Positions 1-8,694 are shown, numbered from the stretch's first letter. The stretch is 44,595 bases of DNA from JAZRZI01 sp045601325 (GCA_045601325.1 JAZRZI010000005.1:1-44595); one strand, 5' to 3'. Notes: generated by a model not told the origin, from the letters alone. Translations and numbers: made by a program.

Positions 1-183
1 CCCTATCGTAGAAAGAATCGTTCTTTCATCAATGCGTATTAAAATCAATCGCTTGTGATCGATTTTTGTGTAAATGTCTTTATCACGAATTTCTAATGTT
101 TTTTGAACTGCTTCTTTATGAATTTGTTGTGATTTTAATAGAAAACTATCAAAAGTTTCTGTTTTTAATGTTAGAATATCCAC
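1..183 (-). CDS. N-terminal fragment of a leftward gene, possibly ISLre2/UPF0236-type transposase
   Basis: The minus strand is open for 61 codons from a GTG at 183-181 to the window edge. A strong GGAGGA site at 195-190 lies six bases upstream, which decides this start. The fragment has a charged helical region followed by RDKDIYTK and then ERTILSTIG at the edge. ISLre2 (UPF0236) transposases have a similar charged stretch followed by a (K/R)RT(I/V)xTxxG(E/D) motif before their catalytic domain, so that family is my best guess from memory. The catalytic part lies outside the window, and I could not find a terminal inverted repeat in the 130 bases to its right. The product may be something else. 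Confidence 0.45.
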   Translation of the reverse strand, partial: MDILTLKTETFDSFLLKSQQIHKEAVQKTLEIRDKDIYTKIDHKRLILIRIDERTILSTIG

Positions 184-280
184 GGAAAGTCCTCCTTGAA
201 GTGTGGTAACTAACATTGTAGAACTTTCCTTTTTAATTGTTACCTATAAAAAACTAACGGTATCGGCGATTGATGGTGTT

Positions 281-308
281 TTGACAAAATACTCTTAAAT
301 GATATAAT
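281..308 (+). promoter_or_regulatory. Sigma-A promoter of the guanine deaminase gene (leaderless)
   Basis: TTGACA at 281-286 and TATAAT at 303-308 are perfect consensus boxes with a 16-base spacer. The ATG at 317 is only eight bases after the -10 box, so the expected start point falls on or just before the start codon. There is no Shine-Dalgarno site. Confidence 0.8.
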
Positions 309-316
309 CATTTTGT

Positions 317-1585
317 ATGAATAATTTTATTTTGAAAGGCGATATTGCTTTTTCAACTTCTAATAGAGATTTGAAAACTTGCAAAGACGCTTACTTGGTC
401 TGTGAAAATGGCGTATGTAAAGGTGTTTTTAACGTTATTCCGGAACAATATAAAGGATTTGGAATAATTGACCACTCTAATAAGTTAATCATTCCAGGAT
501 TTACTGATTTGCATTTACATGCTTCTCAATATCAATATCGTGGAACAGGTATGGACGTCGAACTAATGGAATGGCTAGATAAATATGCTTTTAATGAAGA
601 AGGCAAATTTGTTGATTTAGAGTACGCTAAAAAGTCATATTCAATGTTCGTTAACGAAGTTAAGAAAGGATTCACAACTAGGTTGAGCATTTTCGCGACT
701 TCAAATAAGACATCAACAATTGAACTAATGAAACAACTAAATGATAGTGGATTAGTTAGTTACGTTGGATTAGTGGAAATGGATAGATTATGTAGCGATG
801 CCGTTAGACAAATAAGTGTCAGTAACGCTCTTAAAGACACCGAAGAATACATACTCGAATCAAAAGATTTTAGAAACACTAAACCTATTATTACGCCTAG
901 ATTTTTGCCATCATGTTCTGATGAACTTATGCTTGGTATTTCTAGTTTGAGAAAGAAATATAATTTACCATCCCAATCTCATTTAGATGAAAACCCTAAA
1001 GAAATTAGCCTTGTATTAGAACTTGAAAAAGATATTAAAAACTACTCTGAAGGTTATCAAAAATTTGATATGTTTGGTAAAGACCATAACTGCATCATGG
1101 CGCATTGTGTTTATAACAGTGAAGAAGAAATTCAAATGTTAAAGGATAATAACATTTATGTTGCTCATTGTCCTGAATCTAACTTAAATATTACCAGTGG
1201 AATTGCTCCTATATCTAAATATTTAGATAAAGGTATTAATGTTGGACTTGGTAGCGATATCGCTGGTGGATCTTCTTTATCCTTGCTAAGAGCGATGAGG
1301 CAGGCTATCCAAGTTAGTAAAATGTATTATCGTTATACCGATAAAAACTCTAGAATTCTCGATTTAAAAGATGCGTTCTATATGGCTACTTTAGGTGGTG
1401 GCAAATTCTTTGGAAAAGTTGGTACTTTCTTGGAAGGATATGAATTTGACGCAGTAATCGTGGATGATTCATTGATTCCTAGCTTACGTGAATTCACTCT
1501 TCTAGAAAAGCTAGAAAGAGTCATTTATATCGGAGATGAAAATCTCATTGTTGATAAATATTGTAAAGGTGTAAAAATCATTTAA
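317..1585 (+). CDS. guaD: Guanine deaminase (amidohydrolase superfamily)
   Basis: Guanine deaminase hydrolyses guanine to xanthine and ammonia in purine salvage and catabolism, in the cytoplasm. The 422-residue length is normal for the family. The metal-binding HxH motif is H66/H68 in PGFTDLHLHASQY. The later QSHLDENPKE, MAHCVY and GLGSDIAGG blocks match the histidine and aspartate ligands of guanine deaminases. The GLGSDIAGGSS block separates it from most other amidohydrolases. The gene has its own consensus promoter and starts without a ribosome binding site, so it is probably read from a leaderless mRNA. The lipoprotein gene 12 bases downstream may be cotranscribed. A related aminohydrolase (chlorohydrolase or cytosine deaminase type) is less likely. 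Confidence 0.85.
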   Translation: MNNFILKGDIAFSTSNRDLKTCKDAYLVCENGVCKGVFNVIPEQYKGFGIIDHSNKLIIPGFTDLHLHASQYQYRGTGMDVELMEWLDKYAFNEEGKFVDLEYAKKSYSMFVNEVKKGFTTRLSIFATSNKTSTIELMKQLNDSGLVSYVGLVEMDRLCSDAVRQISVSNALKDTEEYILESKDFRNTKPIITPRFLPSCSDELMLGISSLRKKYNLPSQSHLDENPKEISLVLELEKDIKNYSEGYQKFDMFGKDHNCIMAHCVYNSEEEIQMLKDNNIYVAHCPESNLNITSGIAPISKYLDKGINVGLGSDIAGGSSLSLLRAMRQAIQVSKMYYRYTDKNSRILDLKDAFYMATLGGGKFFGKVGTFLEGYEFDAVIVDDSLIPSLREFTLLEKLERVIYIGDENLIVDKYCKGVKII

Positions 1586-1597
1586 GAGAGTTATTGC

Positions 1598-2848
1598 ATG
1601 AACAAAAAAATAAAATTTTTACCATTAGCTTGCTTTTGCTTATGTGGGTATTTAACTGCTTGTAACAATTTTTGGAAAGACAAAAAAGAAGAGGATGCAG
1701 AACTTTATTTACCAGAACGAATCGAATATTATAACGGATATTTGGATAGTGTATATAAAACTGTCGATTTTACATATCATGATGATTTTTTGGGTTATAC
1801 AAAAACCACCCTTATGAATGATGGTGAATATGAATATAAAACTGTAGAAGATTATACTTTCAATTCTGATTTTTCTGAATCTACTTCAGTAGTGGAAGAA
1901 TTTGACTTTGATGATGGAAAATGGGCACTCAGTTCAAAAGCTAAATTCACCACAAAAGATACTCAAAATCAGCATGTCGAATGTGTCTATTATTTCGACT
2001 TTGATATCGATAACTACTTTTTGTATTATGAAAGAACAATAACATATAACGACCATGGCAGAGTCATCAATGAGAGTAGAAAAGACGAAGACGAGGGTAA
2101 TCCAGGAACTTTCTATATTAGTGAGCTTTACACTTACGAATATGATTCAGAAGGTTTTTTGACAAAACAATCATATTCTTGCGCAGACGATGATGATAAA
2201 ACTAAACTTATCGAAGTATACTATGATATATTTTCATATAATGAAAATCATACTCATGGAAAAATGGAAACATATTATCGCAGCAAAACCGAGGAATTTG
2301 AATTGGAATCATACATTGATATTAATATCACTTTTGAAGATGGACTCAAAAAATTTGATGAGCAAATTTATTTTACTGATGACTCATTAGGCAATCACAA
2401 TATCTTTTGGTATAACGAGGATTTTGAAAGAGTTTATCTAAATTATGGCGATGGAAGAGAAGAAATGGGAATAACTTATAATGATGATAAGCAAATAACT
2501 GAATTCTTCATGAAAATAGACGAACTTGAAAGCATACATCTTATTGTTAATTATGATAGTGATGGTAAAATAACAACTTCGAATTTTACCCAAGATAATC
2601 AAGTTAGTAACACAGTTAACAATTCAACTTATTCGCACAATGAATATGGTCAATTATCAGCTGCTACTGCACATTACTTAACCACTCCAAAAGATCCTAT
2701 GTATGGAGATGTAGAAGATTATATAGATACTGTCACAATTACATTCACAGAGTTACAAAATAACGACTTATTGAAAAATATGTATTATGAGGACGATGTC
2801 ATTACATATTGTTCGCTCTATATCATGGCTCATGATGAGAATCTTTAA
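1598..2848 (+). CDS. Putative lipoprotein of unknown function
   Basis: I do not recognise the family. The 416-residue product starts with a basic, hydrophobic signal peptide ending in a lipobox, LTAC, with the lipidated cysteine at position 22. The mature part is very acidic and tyrosine-rich, and it contains repeated short blocks of the form Y-x-Y-D/N-x-x-G (for example YEYDSEGFLTK, YNDHGRV and YSHNEYGQL). These resemble RHS/YD-like beta repeats, suggesting an extracellular beta-rich domain anchored to the membrane. It lies 12 bases after guaD with only a weak GAGAG ribosome site and is probably in the same transcript. A clear terminator follows. Confidence 0.7.
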   Translation: MNKKIKFLPLACFCLCGYLTACNNFWKDKKEEDAELYLPERIEYYNGYLDSVYKTVDFTYHDDFLGYTKTTLMNDGEYEYKTVEDYTFNSDFSESTSVVEEFDFDDGKWALSSKAKFTTKDTQNQHVECVYYFDFDIDNYFLYYERTITYNDHGRVINESRKDEDEGNPGTFYISELYTYEYDSEGFLTKQSYSCADDDDKTKLIEVYYDIFSYNENHTHGKMETYYRSKTEEFELESYIDINITFEDGLKKFDEQIYFTDDSLGNHNIFWYNEDFERVYLNYGDGREEMGITYNDDKQITEFFMKIDELESIHLIVNYDSDGKITTSNFTQDNQVSNTVNNSTYSHNEYGQLSAATAHYLTTPKDPMYGDVEDYIDTVTITFTELQNNDLLKNMYYEDDVITYCSLYIMAHDENL

Positions 2849-2863
2849 AAAATATAAATTAAG

Positions 2864-2895
2864 ATGCAGTCTCAACTTAGGCTGCATTTTTCTTT
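2864..2895 (+). terminator. Rho-independent terminator after the lipoprotein gene
   Basis: ATGCAGTC (2864-2871) pairs with GGCTGCAT (2880-2887) around an eight-base loop, and a T-rich run follows. It lies 15 bases after the stop codon. Confidence 0.8.
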
Positions 2896-2918
2896 TAATA
2901 TTATAGAATTAATAATGA

Positions 2919-2924
2919 TATAAT
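2919..2924 (+). promoter_or_regulatory. -10 box of the DMT transporter gene (leaderless)
   Basis: TATAAT lies nine bases before the ATG at 2934. The -35 region (around 2896-2901) is weak. The spacing predicts an mRNA with almost no 5' leader. Confidence 0.6.
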
Positions 2925-2933
2925 TTTCATGTT

Positions 2934-3890
2934 ATGTGGATTTATTTAATCGTTTCAACATTAGCGTGGGGCATCGCGGAAATATTCTATAAAAAAGGGA
3001 ATATTGAAAATGAAAAATACGCTCATTTAAAAAGCGCAATTTTCGTTGGCTTATTCATGGGAATATACGCAACTGTAATCCTTTTTACGCAAGGAATAGA
3101 TCTAAAATCTTTTCCTATAAACTTTGTTAGATATTTACCAGTAGCCTTATGCTATATCGTTTCTATGGTTTGTTCTTATTTCGGCGTGAGATTTATCGAA
3201 GAATCTATTGCTGACCCTATAGAAAATAGCTCAATTGCAATAGTACCAATTTTATGTGCGTTATTTTTAAGAGAAAAATATAATTTAGCTTCCATTATTG
3301 GCATATGTGTTGTCATAGTTGGCATCGTTTGCATTTCTTTTTTTGATAACAAAGGAAAAGCTGATAGAAAAAAACGACTAGGAAAAAAACTTGCTATCAT
3401 CGCAATTGCAATGCCATTTTGCTATATGCTATTTGACAGCGTTGGCACTTTTTTAGATATCTTTTATGTTGAAAATGTTGAAACAACTTTACTAGTAAAT
3501 GTTAGCGAAGCAAATATTGAAAACACCGCTAACTGTGCTTACGAATTCACATTCTTTATAGTGGCGATAGTTCTATATATTTTCATTAGATGCAAAGGAG
3601 AAAAATTGTTCACTGTATCTAAAGAAAATGAGACAAAATGGTATCAAAAAATTAACGACACAAAATATAAAATATTAGCTGCTATATTCGAAACTATTGG
3701 ACAAGCTACATACTTATTTGCTCTATCAAGTGGAACTGGTATTGCAGCGGTTATATTAGGAGCGGGATCTGTTATCATATCGTTGCTACTATCTAGAATA
3801 TTTCTCAAAGAAAAGCTTAGCATTGTTCAATACGTGTTTATCGCAATTATTTTAGGCGGAATTATTACTCTTTCGCTACTCGGATTATAG
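2934..3890 (+). CDS. EamA/DMT-superfamily membrane transporter
   Basis: This 318-residue protein is mostly hydrophobic and shows about ten membrane segments in two halves. A charged loop near residues 140-150 (DNKGKADRKKR) separates the first five helices from the rest. The sequence begins with helix one (MWIYLIVSTLAWGIAEIFYKKG), whose SxxxWG near the N-terminus and the later FLREK/FLKEK blocks at equivalent places in each half are typical of EamA domains. Family members export metabolites, amino acids or drugs; the substrate cannot be told from sequence. The gene is single, with a terminator before it and a -10 box nine bases before its ATG, so it should be leaderless. Confidence 0.75.
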   Translation: MWIYLIVSTLAWGIAEIFYKKGNIENEKYAHLKSAIFVGLFMGIYATVILFTQGIDLKSFPINFVRYLPVALCYIVSMVCSYFGVRFIEESIADPIENSSIAIVPILCALFLREKYNLASIIGICVVIVGIVCISFFDNKGKADRKKRLGKKLAIIAIAMPFCYMLFDSVGTFLDIFYVENVETTLLVNVSEANIENTANCAYEFTFFIVAIVLYIFIRCKGEKLFTVSKENETKWYQKINDTKYKILAAIFETIGQATYLFALSSGTGIAAVILGAGSVIISLLLSRIFLKEKLSIVQYVFIAIILGGIITLSLLGL

Positions 3891-3892
3891 AT

Positions 3893-3908
3893 ATTACTAA
3901 TTAGTAAT
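3893..3908. promoter_or_regulatory. Perfect 16-bp palindrome touching the efp promoter
   Basis: ATTACTAATTAGTAAT is a perfect inverted repeat. Its last base is the first base of the TTGACT -35 box of the efp promoter, so a bound protein could block or help RNA polymerase. It could also form a weak hairpin at the end of the transporter transcript, but no T-run follows. Confidence 0.4.
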
Positions 3909-3935
3909 TGACTAAACTTTATATTACTTTAAAAT
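3908..3935 (+). promoter_or_regulatory. Promoter of efp
   Basis: TTGACT (3908-3913) and TAAAAT (3930-3935) are separated by 16 bases. The leader of about 30 bases contains GAGGT ahead of the ATG at 3975. Confidence 0.6.
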
Positions 3936-3974
3936 AATTTATGGTATTACAAACTAGAAAAAGAGGTAATTATT

Positions 3975-4532
3975 ATGGCAATTGAAGCAGGCGATTTTAG
4001 AACAGGATTAACATTACTTATCGATGGTGATCCATGGGTAGTTCTTGATTTTATGCATGTTAAACCGGGTAAAGGTGCAGCTATTTTAAAAACTAAGATG
4101 AAAAACTTAAAAACTGGTTCCACACAAGAAAGAAACTTCAACGCATCTACAAAATTTGATGCAGCAGAAGTCTTGAGAAAAACAGTTCAATTCTCCTATA
4201 AGGATGGCGATATATATGTCTTTATGGATATGGAAACATATGAACAATATGAATTAGATGAAGAACACATCGGATTCAATAAATACTTCATCGTCGAAGG
4301 TAGTGACGCAACAATCGTATTCTTCGACGGCAAAGTCTTAGATGTCTCTGTTCCTGAAAAGGTCGAACTTGAAATTGCAGAAACTGCTCCAGCAATCAAA
4401 GGCGCAAGCACAACTGCAACTAAAGATGCTGTTACAAACACTGGCCTCAAATTAAGAGTTCCAATGTTCATTGAAGAAGGCGAAAAAATTATTGTCTTCT
4501 CTGCTGACGGCAAATATTCTTCAAGGGCTTAG
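3975..4532 (+). CDS. efp: Translation elongation factor P
   Basis: EF-P binds ribosomes stalled at polyproline stretches and promotes peptide bond formation. The 185-residue length is normal, and the three beta-barrel domains are recognisable: N-terminal KOW-like (1-65), then the two OB-like domains, ending in LRVPMFIEEGEKIIV. The loop HVKPGKGAA carries K33 at the place where other EF-P proteins are modified; a lysine here fits the Bacillus-type or an unmodified form. A GAGGT site precedes the ATG. A terminator hairpin overlaps its stop codon, so it is probably transcribed mostly alone. Confidence 0.97.
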   Translation: MAIEAGDFRTGLTLLIDGDPWVVLDFMHVKPGKGAAILKTKMKNLKTGSTQERNFNASTKFDAAEVLRKTVQFSYKDGDIYVFMDMETYEQYELDEEHIGFNKYFIVEGSDATIVFFDGKVLDVSVPEKVELEIAETAPAIKGASTTATKDAVTNTGLKLRVPMFIEEGEKIIVFSADGKYSSRA

Positions 4533-4548
4533 TAATAAGTCCTTTTTC
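4524..4548 (+). terminator. Terminator overlapping the efp stop codon
   Basis: AGGGCTTA (4524-4531) pairs with TAAGTCCT (4536-4543), with one G-U pair and a GTAA loop, and a T-run follows. The stem includes the first two bases of the efp stop codon, and the next gene starts six bases after the hairpin region. Confidence 0.7.
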
Positions 4549-4553
4549 TTATT

Positions 4554-5297
4554 ATGAGAAAAGTTGCTCTTATCACAGGTAGTAGTAGAGGAATAGGAAA
4601 AGCTATCGCTATTGAATTAGCTAGTAGTGGCTACGATGTCGTTATTAACTATTTAAATAGCAAAGACGCTGCCATTTCTTTAGAAAAAGAATTAACATCC
4701 AAATATGGTGTTAATGTTTTAGCTATACAATGTGATGTCTCTAAAGAAGATAAAGTGGACAGAATGATTTCACTTATAGAAGAGAAACTCGGTGGTGTTG
4801 ATATCCTCATTAACAACGCTGCCATTGATTTATCCAATTTGTGGCATCAAAAAGATATCGAGCAATTTAAAAGAACATTAGATGTTAATGTTTTAGGAGC
4901 ATACATATGCGCTAGACGTGTTTACAAGCACATGTTAGATAAGAAATGGGGAAGAATAGTTAATATTAGCTCCACAAATGGAATTAATACATATTTTCCT
5001 ATGTGCATTGAATACGACGCTTCGAAAGCAGCATTAATATCGTTAACGCACGATTTAGCGGTTCAATTTGCTCCATATATCAATGTAAACGCAATTGCAC
5101 CTGGATTTATTGGCACGGAAAGTGAACTTGATGGATATGATGAAGAATTCCTAAAGAGCGAACAAGAAAAAATTCTTCTAGGCCGATATGGTAACCCAGA
5201 AGAAGTTGCTAAATTAGTTAAATTCTTAATTAGCGATGATGCTAGTTATATCAACAATTCAGTTATAAGAATTGATGGAGGCCAACTTGGAAGTTAG
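4554..5297 (+). CDS. Short-chain dehydrogenase/reductase, FabG-like
   Basis: This is a classical NAD(P)-dependent SDR of 247 residues, the size of 3-oxoacyl-ACP reductases. The nucleotide-binding TGSSRGIG is at residues 8-15, NNAA follows in the middle, and the catalytic pair is Y154/K158 in EYDASKAAL, with a serine in the preceding NISSTNG. The C-terminal RIDGGQ block is also typical. No fatty-acid gene is nearby, so the substrate stays open. It has no Shine-Dalgarno site and starts just past the efp terminator, so it may depend on read-through. Its TAG stop overlaps the convergent neighbour's TAA in TTAG. Confidence 0.85.
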   Translation: MRKVALITGSSRGIGKAIAIELASSGYDVVINYLNSKDAAISLEKELTSKYGVNVLAIQCDVSKEDKVDRMISLIEEKLGGVDILINNAAIDLSNLWHQKDIEQFKRTLDVNVLGAYICARRVYKHMLDKKWGRIVNISSTNGINTYFPMCIEYDASKAALISLTHDLAVQFAPYINVNAIAPGFIGTESELDGYDEEFLKSEQEKILLGRYGNPEEVAKLVKFLISDDASYINNSVIRIDGGQLGS

Positions 5298-6550
5298 GCT
5301 TCTTTTTTCATTTTTGATAAGGCAAGCATAATGCCTAATTTTCCATATTCTAAAGTCAACCCACCTTGCATATACAAAGTATAAGGAGGAATAACAGGAG
5401 CATCTCCACTTAATTCAATAGTGGAACCTTGAGTGAATGATCCTGCCGCCATAACTTCATCAAAAGGATAACCTGGCATTGGTGCAGGCATTACTCTTAC
5501 AAAGCTATCAACTGGAGAAGATTCTTGAATACCTTGTACGAATTTAACAAGGTTTTCTTTTGTTTTTAATTCTACAGTTTGAATGATATCTGTTCTATCT
5601 TCATCGTATTTAGGAGATACGTTATTAAAACCTAATTTTTCTAACATATATGATGCAAATACAGCTGTTTTTAATGCACTTCTTACTGCTGAAGGCGCCA
5701 TAAATATGCCTTTAAAAAATGAGTTATTCAAATTAAAATTAGCGCCTAGGTCTTTGGCGATGCCAGGAGCGGTTAATCTTTCTGCAATTTGATAAATCAA
5801 ATTAGAATCACCTGCAATATAACCACCAGTAGAAGCTATACCTCCACCGAGGTTTTTCATAAGTGAACCTACGATGATATTAGCACCAACATGTCCTGGT
5901 TCTAATTCTTCTACAAGTTCTCCATAACAGTTATCAACCATTATGACTACATCGCTATTAACTTTTCTTATTTCTTCGATAACTTTTTTAATCTTTACGA
6001 TCGACAATGACTTTCTAGAAGAATATCCCCTAGAACGTTGAATTTCTACAAGTCTAACATTACCATTTGATAATCTATCTACAATAGAAGGAATGTCGAA
6101 ATCATCATTTTTAAGATCAATTTGTTCGTATTTAACCCCATGAGCTTTTAGTGATTGAGTGCTTTCGCCGCTTAAACCAATCATTTCTTGGAGTGAATCA
6201 TATGGTGTGCCAGTAATTGATACCATTGTGTCACCATATTTTAATAAACCAGTGAACGTAAGATACAAAGCATTAGTGCCACTCATGATTTGTGGTCTAA
6301 CTAAAGCGTCTTCAGTTCCTAAAATAGTGGAAAATATCTTTTCTAATTTATCTCTTCCTGAATCATAGTTTCCATAACCATTGATATCAGCAAAGTCTGT
6401 ATATGACACTTTATTTTCGATAAAACTAGAAAGTATGCGGTTTGAATTATACAAACACACATCATCTATCTTTTTGTATATATCTTTTAAATCATCTTTT
6501 GATTGTTCTGCTAGTTTTAATATTTCTTTATCGATTTGATTTTGGACCAT
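5294..6550 (-). CDS. PLP-dependent methionine gamma-lyase-family protein (YnbB/aluminium-resistance type)
   Basis: This 418-residue fold-type I PLP enzyme belongs to the Cys/Met metabolism-like group annotated as aluminium resistance protein or methionine gamma-lyase family (YnbB in Bacillus). Visible blocks are RPQIMSGTNALYLTF, MVDNCYGELVEE (the aspartate contacts PLP) and GSLMKNLGGGIASTGGYIAG, whose lysine should form the Schiff base. The C-terminal GGLTLEYGKLGIMLAL matches the family. The reaction in vivo is not known for the family. On the minus strand TATAAT lies 13 bases before the ATG, and a short AAGGT site may serve translation. Confidence 0.85.
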   Translation of the reverse strand: MVQNQIDKEILKLAEQSKDDLKDIYKKIDDVCLYNSNRILSSFIENKVSYTDFADINGYGNYDSGRDKLEKIFSTILGTEDALVRPQIMSGTNALYLTFTGLLKYGDTMVSITGTPYDSLQEMIGLSGESTQSLKAHGVKYEQIDLKNDDFDIPSIVDRLSNGNVRLVEIQRSRGYSSRKSLSIVKIKKVIEEIRKVNSDVVIMVDNCYGELVEELEPGHVGANIIVGSLMKNLGGGIASTGGYIAGDSNLIYQIAERLTAPGIAKDLGANFNLNNSFFKGIFMAPSAVRSALKTAVFASYMLEKLGFNNVSPKYDEDRTDIIQTVELKTKENLVKFVQGIQESSPVDSFVRVMPAPMPGYPFDEVMAAGSFTQGSTIELSGDAPVIPPYTLYMQGGLTLEYGKLGIMLALSKMKKEA

Positions 6551-6599
6551 AAAATTACCTTGTATTATAGGATACCATTATTTAAATAAAAAATCTTGT

Positions 6600-7265
6600 T
6601 TAATAAACTGTTTGACTAAACTTTATCATTTTAGCATAGCTTTTATTTTTGCTATCTATGTGGATTTGAGTGATACCACAAGTTTTATGCTCTAAATGTG
6701 TACAAACATAATCAGGATAATTTATACCTAATAGTAGTGGAATGATTTCAAAACCAATTCCTCCATGAGCGAATATTGCCACGTTTTCAGGCACTTCCCC
6801 TAAAGGCGTGTAAGAATTATCTTCTCTATTATGTTTGATATTTATAGTTAATAGCATTTCATCGAGTTGATCTTGCAATTGAGACAAATAACCTTTGATG
6901 TCTATATCAAAATCTTTATCCTCATACCATTTTGTATTACAGATATTTCTTCTAAAAACATCTTGATATTGAACGGCCCAAAATACCCAAGTCCATATTT
7001 GTCTATCTCTATCCATTACACCAAGTGCTTTTCCGGCGTTATCTTCACTTAAAAAATTGAATATTTTGATATCTTTATTTATCTTTTGTCTTTCGGCCGT
7101 ATATTTTGCGGTTAATAACGCTCTTCCATTAGGAGAAGAAAAGATTTTGTCTAAGTTAATAGATGCAAAATATTCGCCTGTTTTTAAAGCTTGTTGTTTG
7201 CCTATTTCGGTTAACGAATCGTTCTCATAATCCGGTTCGCCGTGTCTTATATAGTAAAGATTCAT
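6600..7265 (-). CDS. Histidine phosphatase family protein (phosphoglycerate mutase-like)
   Basis: The start MNLYYIRHGEPDY has the RHG signature with the phosphate-accepting histidine, and FAHGGIG near residue 160 supplies the second catalytic histidine. The 221-residue size fits broad-specificity histidine phosphatases. The substrate cannot be inferred. Its ATG overlaps the stop of the upstream pseudouridine synthase gene in ATGA, so translation is coupled. It shares the leftward transcript with that gene. Confidence 0.85.
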   Translation of the reverse strand: MNLYYIRHGEPDYENDSLTEIGKQQALKTGEYFASINLDKIFSSPNGRALLTAKYTAERQKINKDIKIFNFLSEDNAGKALGVMDRDRQIWTWVFWAVQYQDVFRRNICNTKWYEDKDFDIDIKGYLSQLQDQLDEMLLTINIKHNREDNSYTPLGEVPENVAIFAHGGIGFEIIPLLLGINYPDYVCTHLEHKTCGITQIHIDSKNKSYAKMIKFSQTVY

Positions 7266-8080
7266 ATCTTAATTTGAACGCTTTCTTCCGTTATTGGATG
7301 AATAAATTGTAGTGCATTTGCTTTTAAAAGCATAGATTCATTTGTTTCGTGATCATTATAAATTTTATCGCCTATTAAAGGATGACCGATCGAGGAAAAA
7401 GTCGCTCTTATTTGGTGGGTTCTTCCTGTCACTAAATGTATGCTTACTAAAGTATCATTATCTATATATTTTTCAACTTTATATTCTGTGATACATTTTT
7501 TACCGTACTCTGTAGATACTTTTCTTTTTCCGTCTTTATCTTTAAATATGTGATTAACTATAGTTCCTTCACTGGTGAGGTGTCCTTCTAATAATGCGTA
7601 GTAGTATTTTTCAATTTTTGTGAACTTGAAAAGATTTTTTATATATCTATTTTTAGCAATTATCACTAGACCGGATGTTGGATTGTCTAATCTATTTACA
7701 AGGTGAATCTTGGATTTTACACCTATAGTGTCATAGTAATAGCTTACCATTGAAGCAAGATTATTAATTTGATTATATCTAGATGGTTCGATATCTAAAT
7801 TTGAAGGTTTGTTCACTATGAGTAAATACTGGTCTTCATATCTAATATCAAGTGGAGTTTCATTTCTTTTTAAATCATTTTCTTCGTCGTTTAATTTAAT
7901 GCAAATTTTGTCATTAACATTAACTTTATGGTTTTTCCCTTTGACAACATATTCATTGACTAAAACATTTCCCTTTTTGATTAATTCATACACATTGTTG
8001 TCTGAATAATGCTTAGATGATAAGAATTCATTAATAGTGGTATTAACATTAGAAATATAATTTAAAACGATATTGCTCAT
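7262..8080 (-). CDS. RluA-family pseudouridine synthase
   Basis: The protein isomerises uridine to pseudouridine in rRNA or tRNA. It is 272 residues long. An S4-like RNA-binding segment covers roughly residues 10-65 (VNTTINEFLSSKHYS to KINDKICI-like), followed by the catalytic core with HLVNRLDNPTSGLVIIAK; the aspartate of RLD is the nucleophile. The usual HRLD is NRLD here, which is tolerated in the family. RTHQIRATFSSIGHPLIGD is the second family block. The target site cannot be assigned. Its stop is the only TGA in the window that looks genuine, and it overlaps the next ATG as ATGA. It is divergent from the GNAT gene at 8143. Confidence 0.88.
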   Translation of the reverse strand: MSNIVLNYISNVNTTINEFLSSKHYSDNNVYELIKKGNVLVNEYVVKGKNHKVNVNDKICIKLNDEENDLKRNETPLDIRYEDQYLLIVNKPSNLDIEPSRYNQINNLASMVSYYYDTIGVKSKIHLVNRLDNPTSGLVIIAKNRYIKNLFKFTKIEKYYYALLEGHLTSEGTIVNHIFKDKDGKRKVSTEYGKKCITEYKVEKYIDNDTLVSIHLVTGRTHQIRATFSSIGHPLIGDKIYNDHETNESMLLKANALQFIHPITEESVQIKI

Positions 8081-8091
8081 AACATTATCTT

Positions 8092-8111
8092 AATTGAAAT
8101 ATTTTTCAATT
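8092..8111. promoter_or_regulatory. 20-bp inverted repeat in a divergent promoter region
   Basis: AATTGAAA (8092-8099) and TTTCAATT (8104-8111) are perfect 8-base arms around TATT. The left arm contains the TTGAAA -35 box of the rightward gene, and the right arm gives a TTGAAA on the other strand for the leftward gene. It is either two facing -35 boxes or an operator shared by both genes. Confidence 0.45.
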
Positions 8112-8123
8112 CCTATATATAAT
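8094..8123 (+). promoter_or_regulatory. Promoter of the GNAT gene at 8143
   Basis: TTGAAA (8094-8099) and TATAAT (8118-8123) have an 18-base spacer. A GAGG site lies between the -10 box and the ATG. Confidence 0.6.
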
Positions 8124-8142
8124 TATTACGAGGATATTTCAT

Positions 8143-8667
8143 ATGGAAAGAGTAACAATAGAAACAAATAGATTATTATTAAGAGAATTCGCTTATAGCG
8201 ACGCTACTCCGATGTTTTATAACTGGGCTAGTGATTCAGAAGTCACAAAATTTATGACATGGCCAGTTCATCAAACTATTGAAGATAGTGAAAAAATTGT
8301 TCATAAGTTTGTTTCTGAAATTGGAAAGACCCCTAGATTCGCTATCACTATTAAAGAAACAGGTGAAGTTATTGGTTGTATCGATGTCGCCAAAATGTAT
8401 GAAGGATATCCAGAAATTGGCTATGTTTTATCAAGAAAACATTGGAATAATGGCTATATGAGTGAGGCTTGCCAAGCATTTGTTGAATATCTAGTGCATT
8501 TAGGTTATAAAACAATCTATATTTCTCATGTTCATAACAACATTGCTTCTCAAAGAGTTATTGAAAAATGTGGTTTTAAATTCAAATTCCAAAAAATGCT
8601 TCCTTTCTCTCTAGCGGGCGGCGAAGAAAAGGTCACAGTCCTTAAATATTACAAATTAGAAAGATAA
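8143..8667 (+). CDS. GNAT acetyltransferase, RimJ/RimL-like
   Basis: This 174-residue protein uses acetyl-CoA to acetylate a protein N-terminus or small amine. It starts with TNRLLLREF, the usual opening of the RimJ/RimL-type subgroup. EIGYVLSRKHWNNGYMSEA contains the acetyl-CoA-binding beta-bulge and R/Q-x-x-G-x-G/A-like segment, and HNNIASQRVIEKCGFK is the terminal family block. The acceptor cannot be predicted. It is a single gene with its own promoter and terminator. The GNAT at 8730 shares the same architecture and is probably a distant paralogue. Confidence 0.85.
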   Translation: MERVTIETNRLLLREFAYSDATPMFYNWASDSEVTKFMTWPVHQTIEDSEKIVHKFVSEIGKTPRFAITIKETGEVIGCIDVAKMYEGYPEIGYVLSRKHWNNGYMSEACQAFVEYLVHLGYKTIYISHVHNNIASQRVIEKCGFKFKFQKMLPFSLAGGEEKVTVLKYYKLER

Positions 8668-8670
8668 AAT

Positions 8671-8693
8671 AGACTCATTAAAGAGTCTTTTTT
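8671..8693 (+). terminator. Terminator between the two GNAT genes
   Basis: AGACTC (8671-8676) pairs with GAGTCT (8683-8688), followed by a run of T. Confidence 0.85.
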
Positions 8694-8694
8694 A

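Noticed and set aside
2190..2390. 66-codon frame inside the lipoprotein gene
   Set aside because: It overlaps a convincing gene in another frame, has no ribosome site and no recognisable domain.
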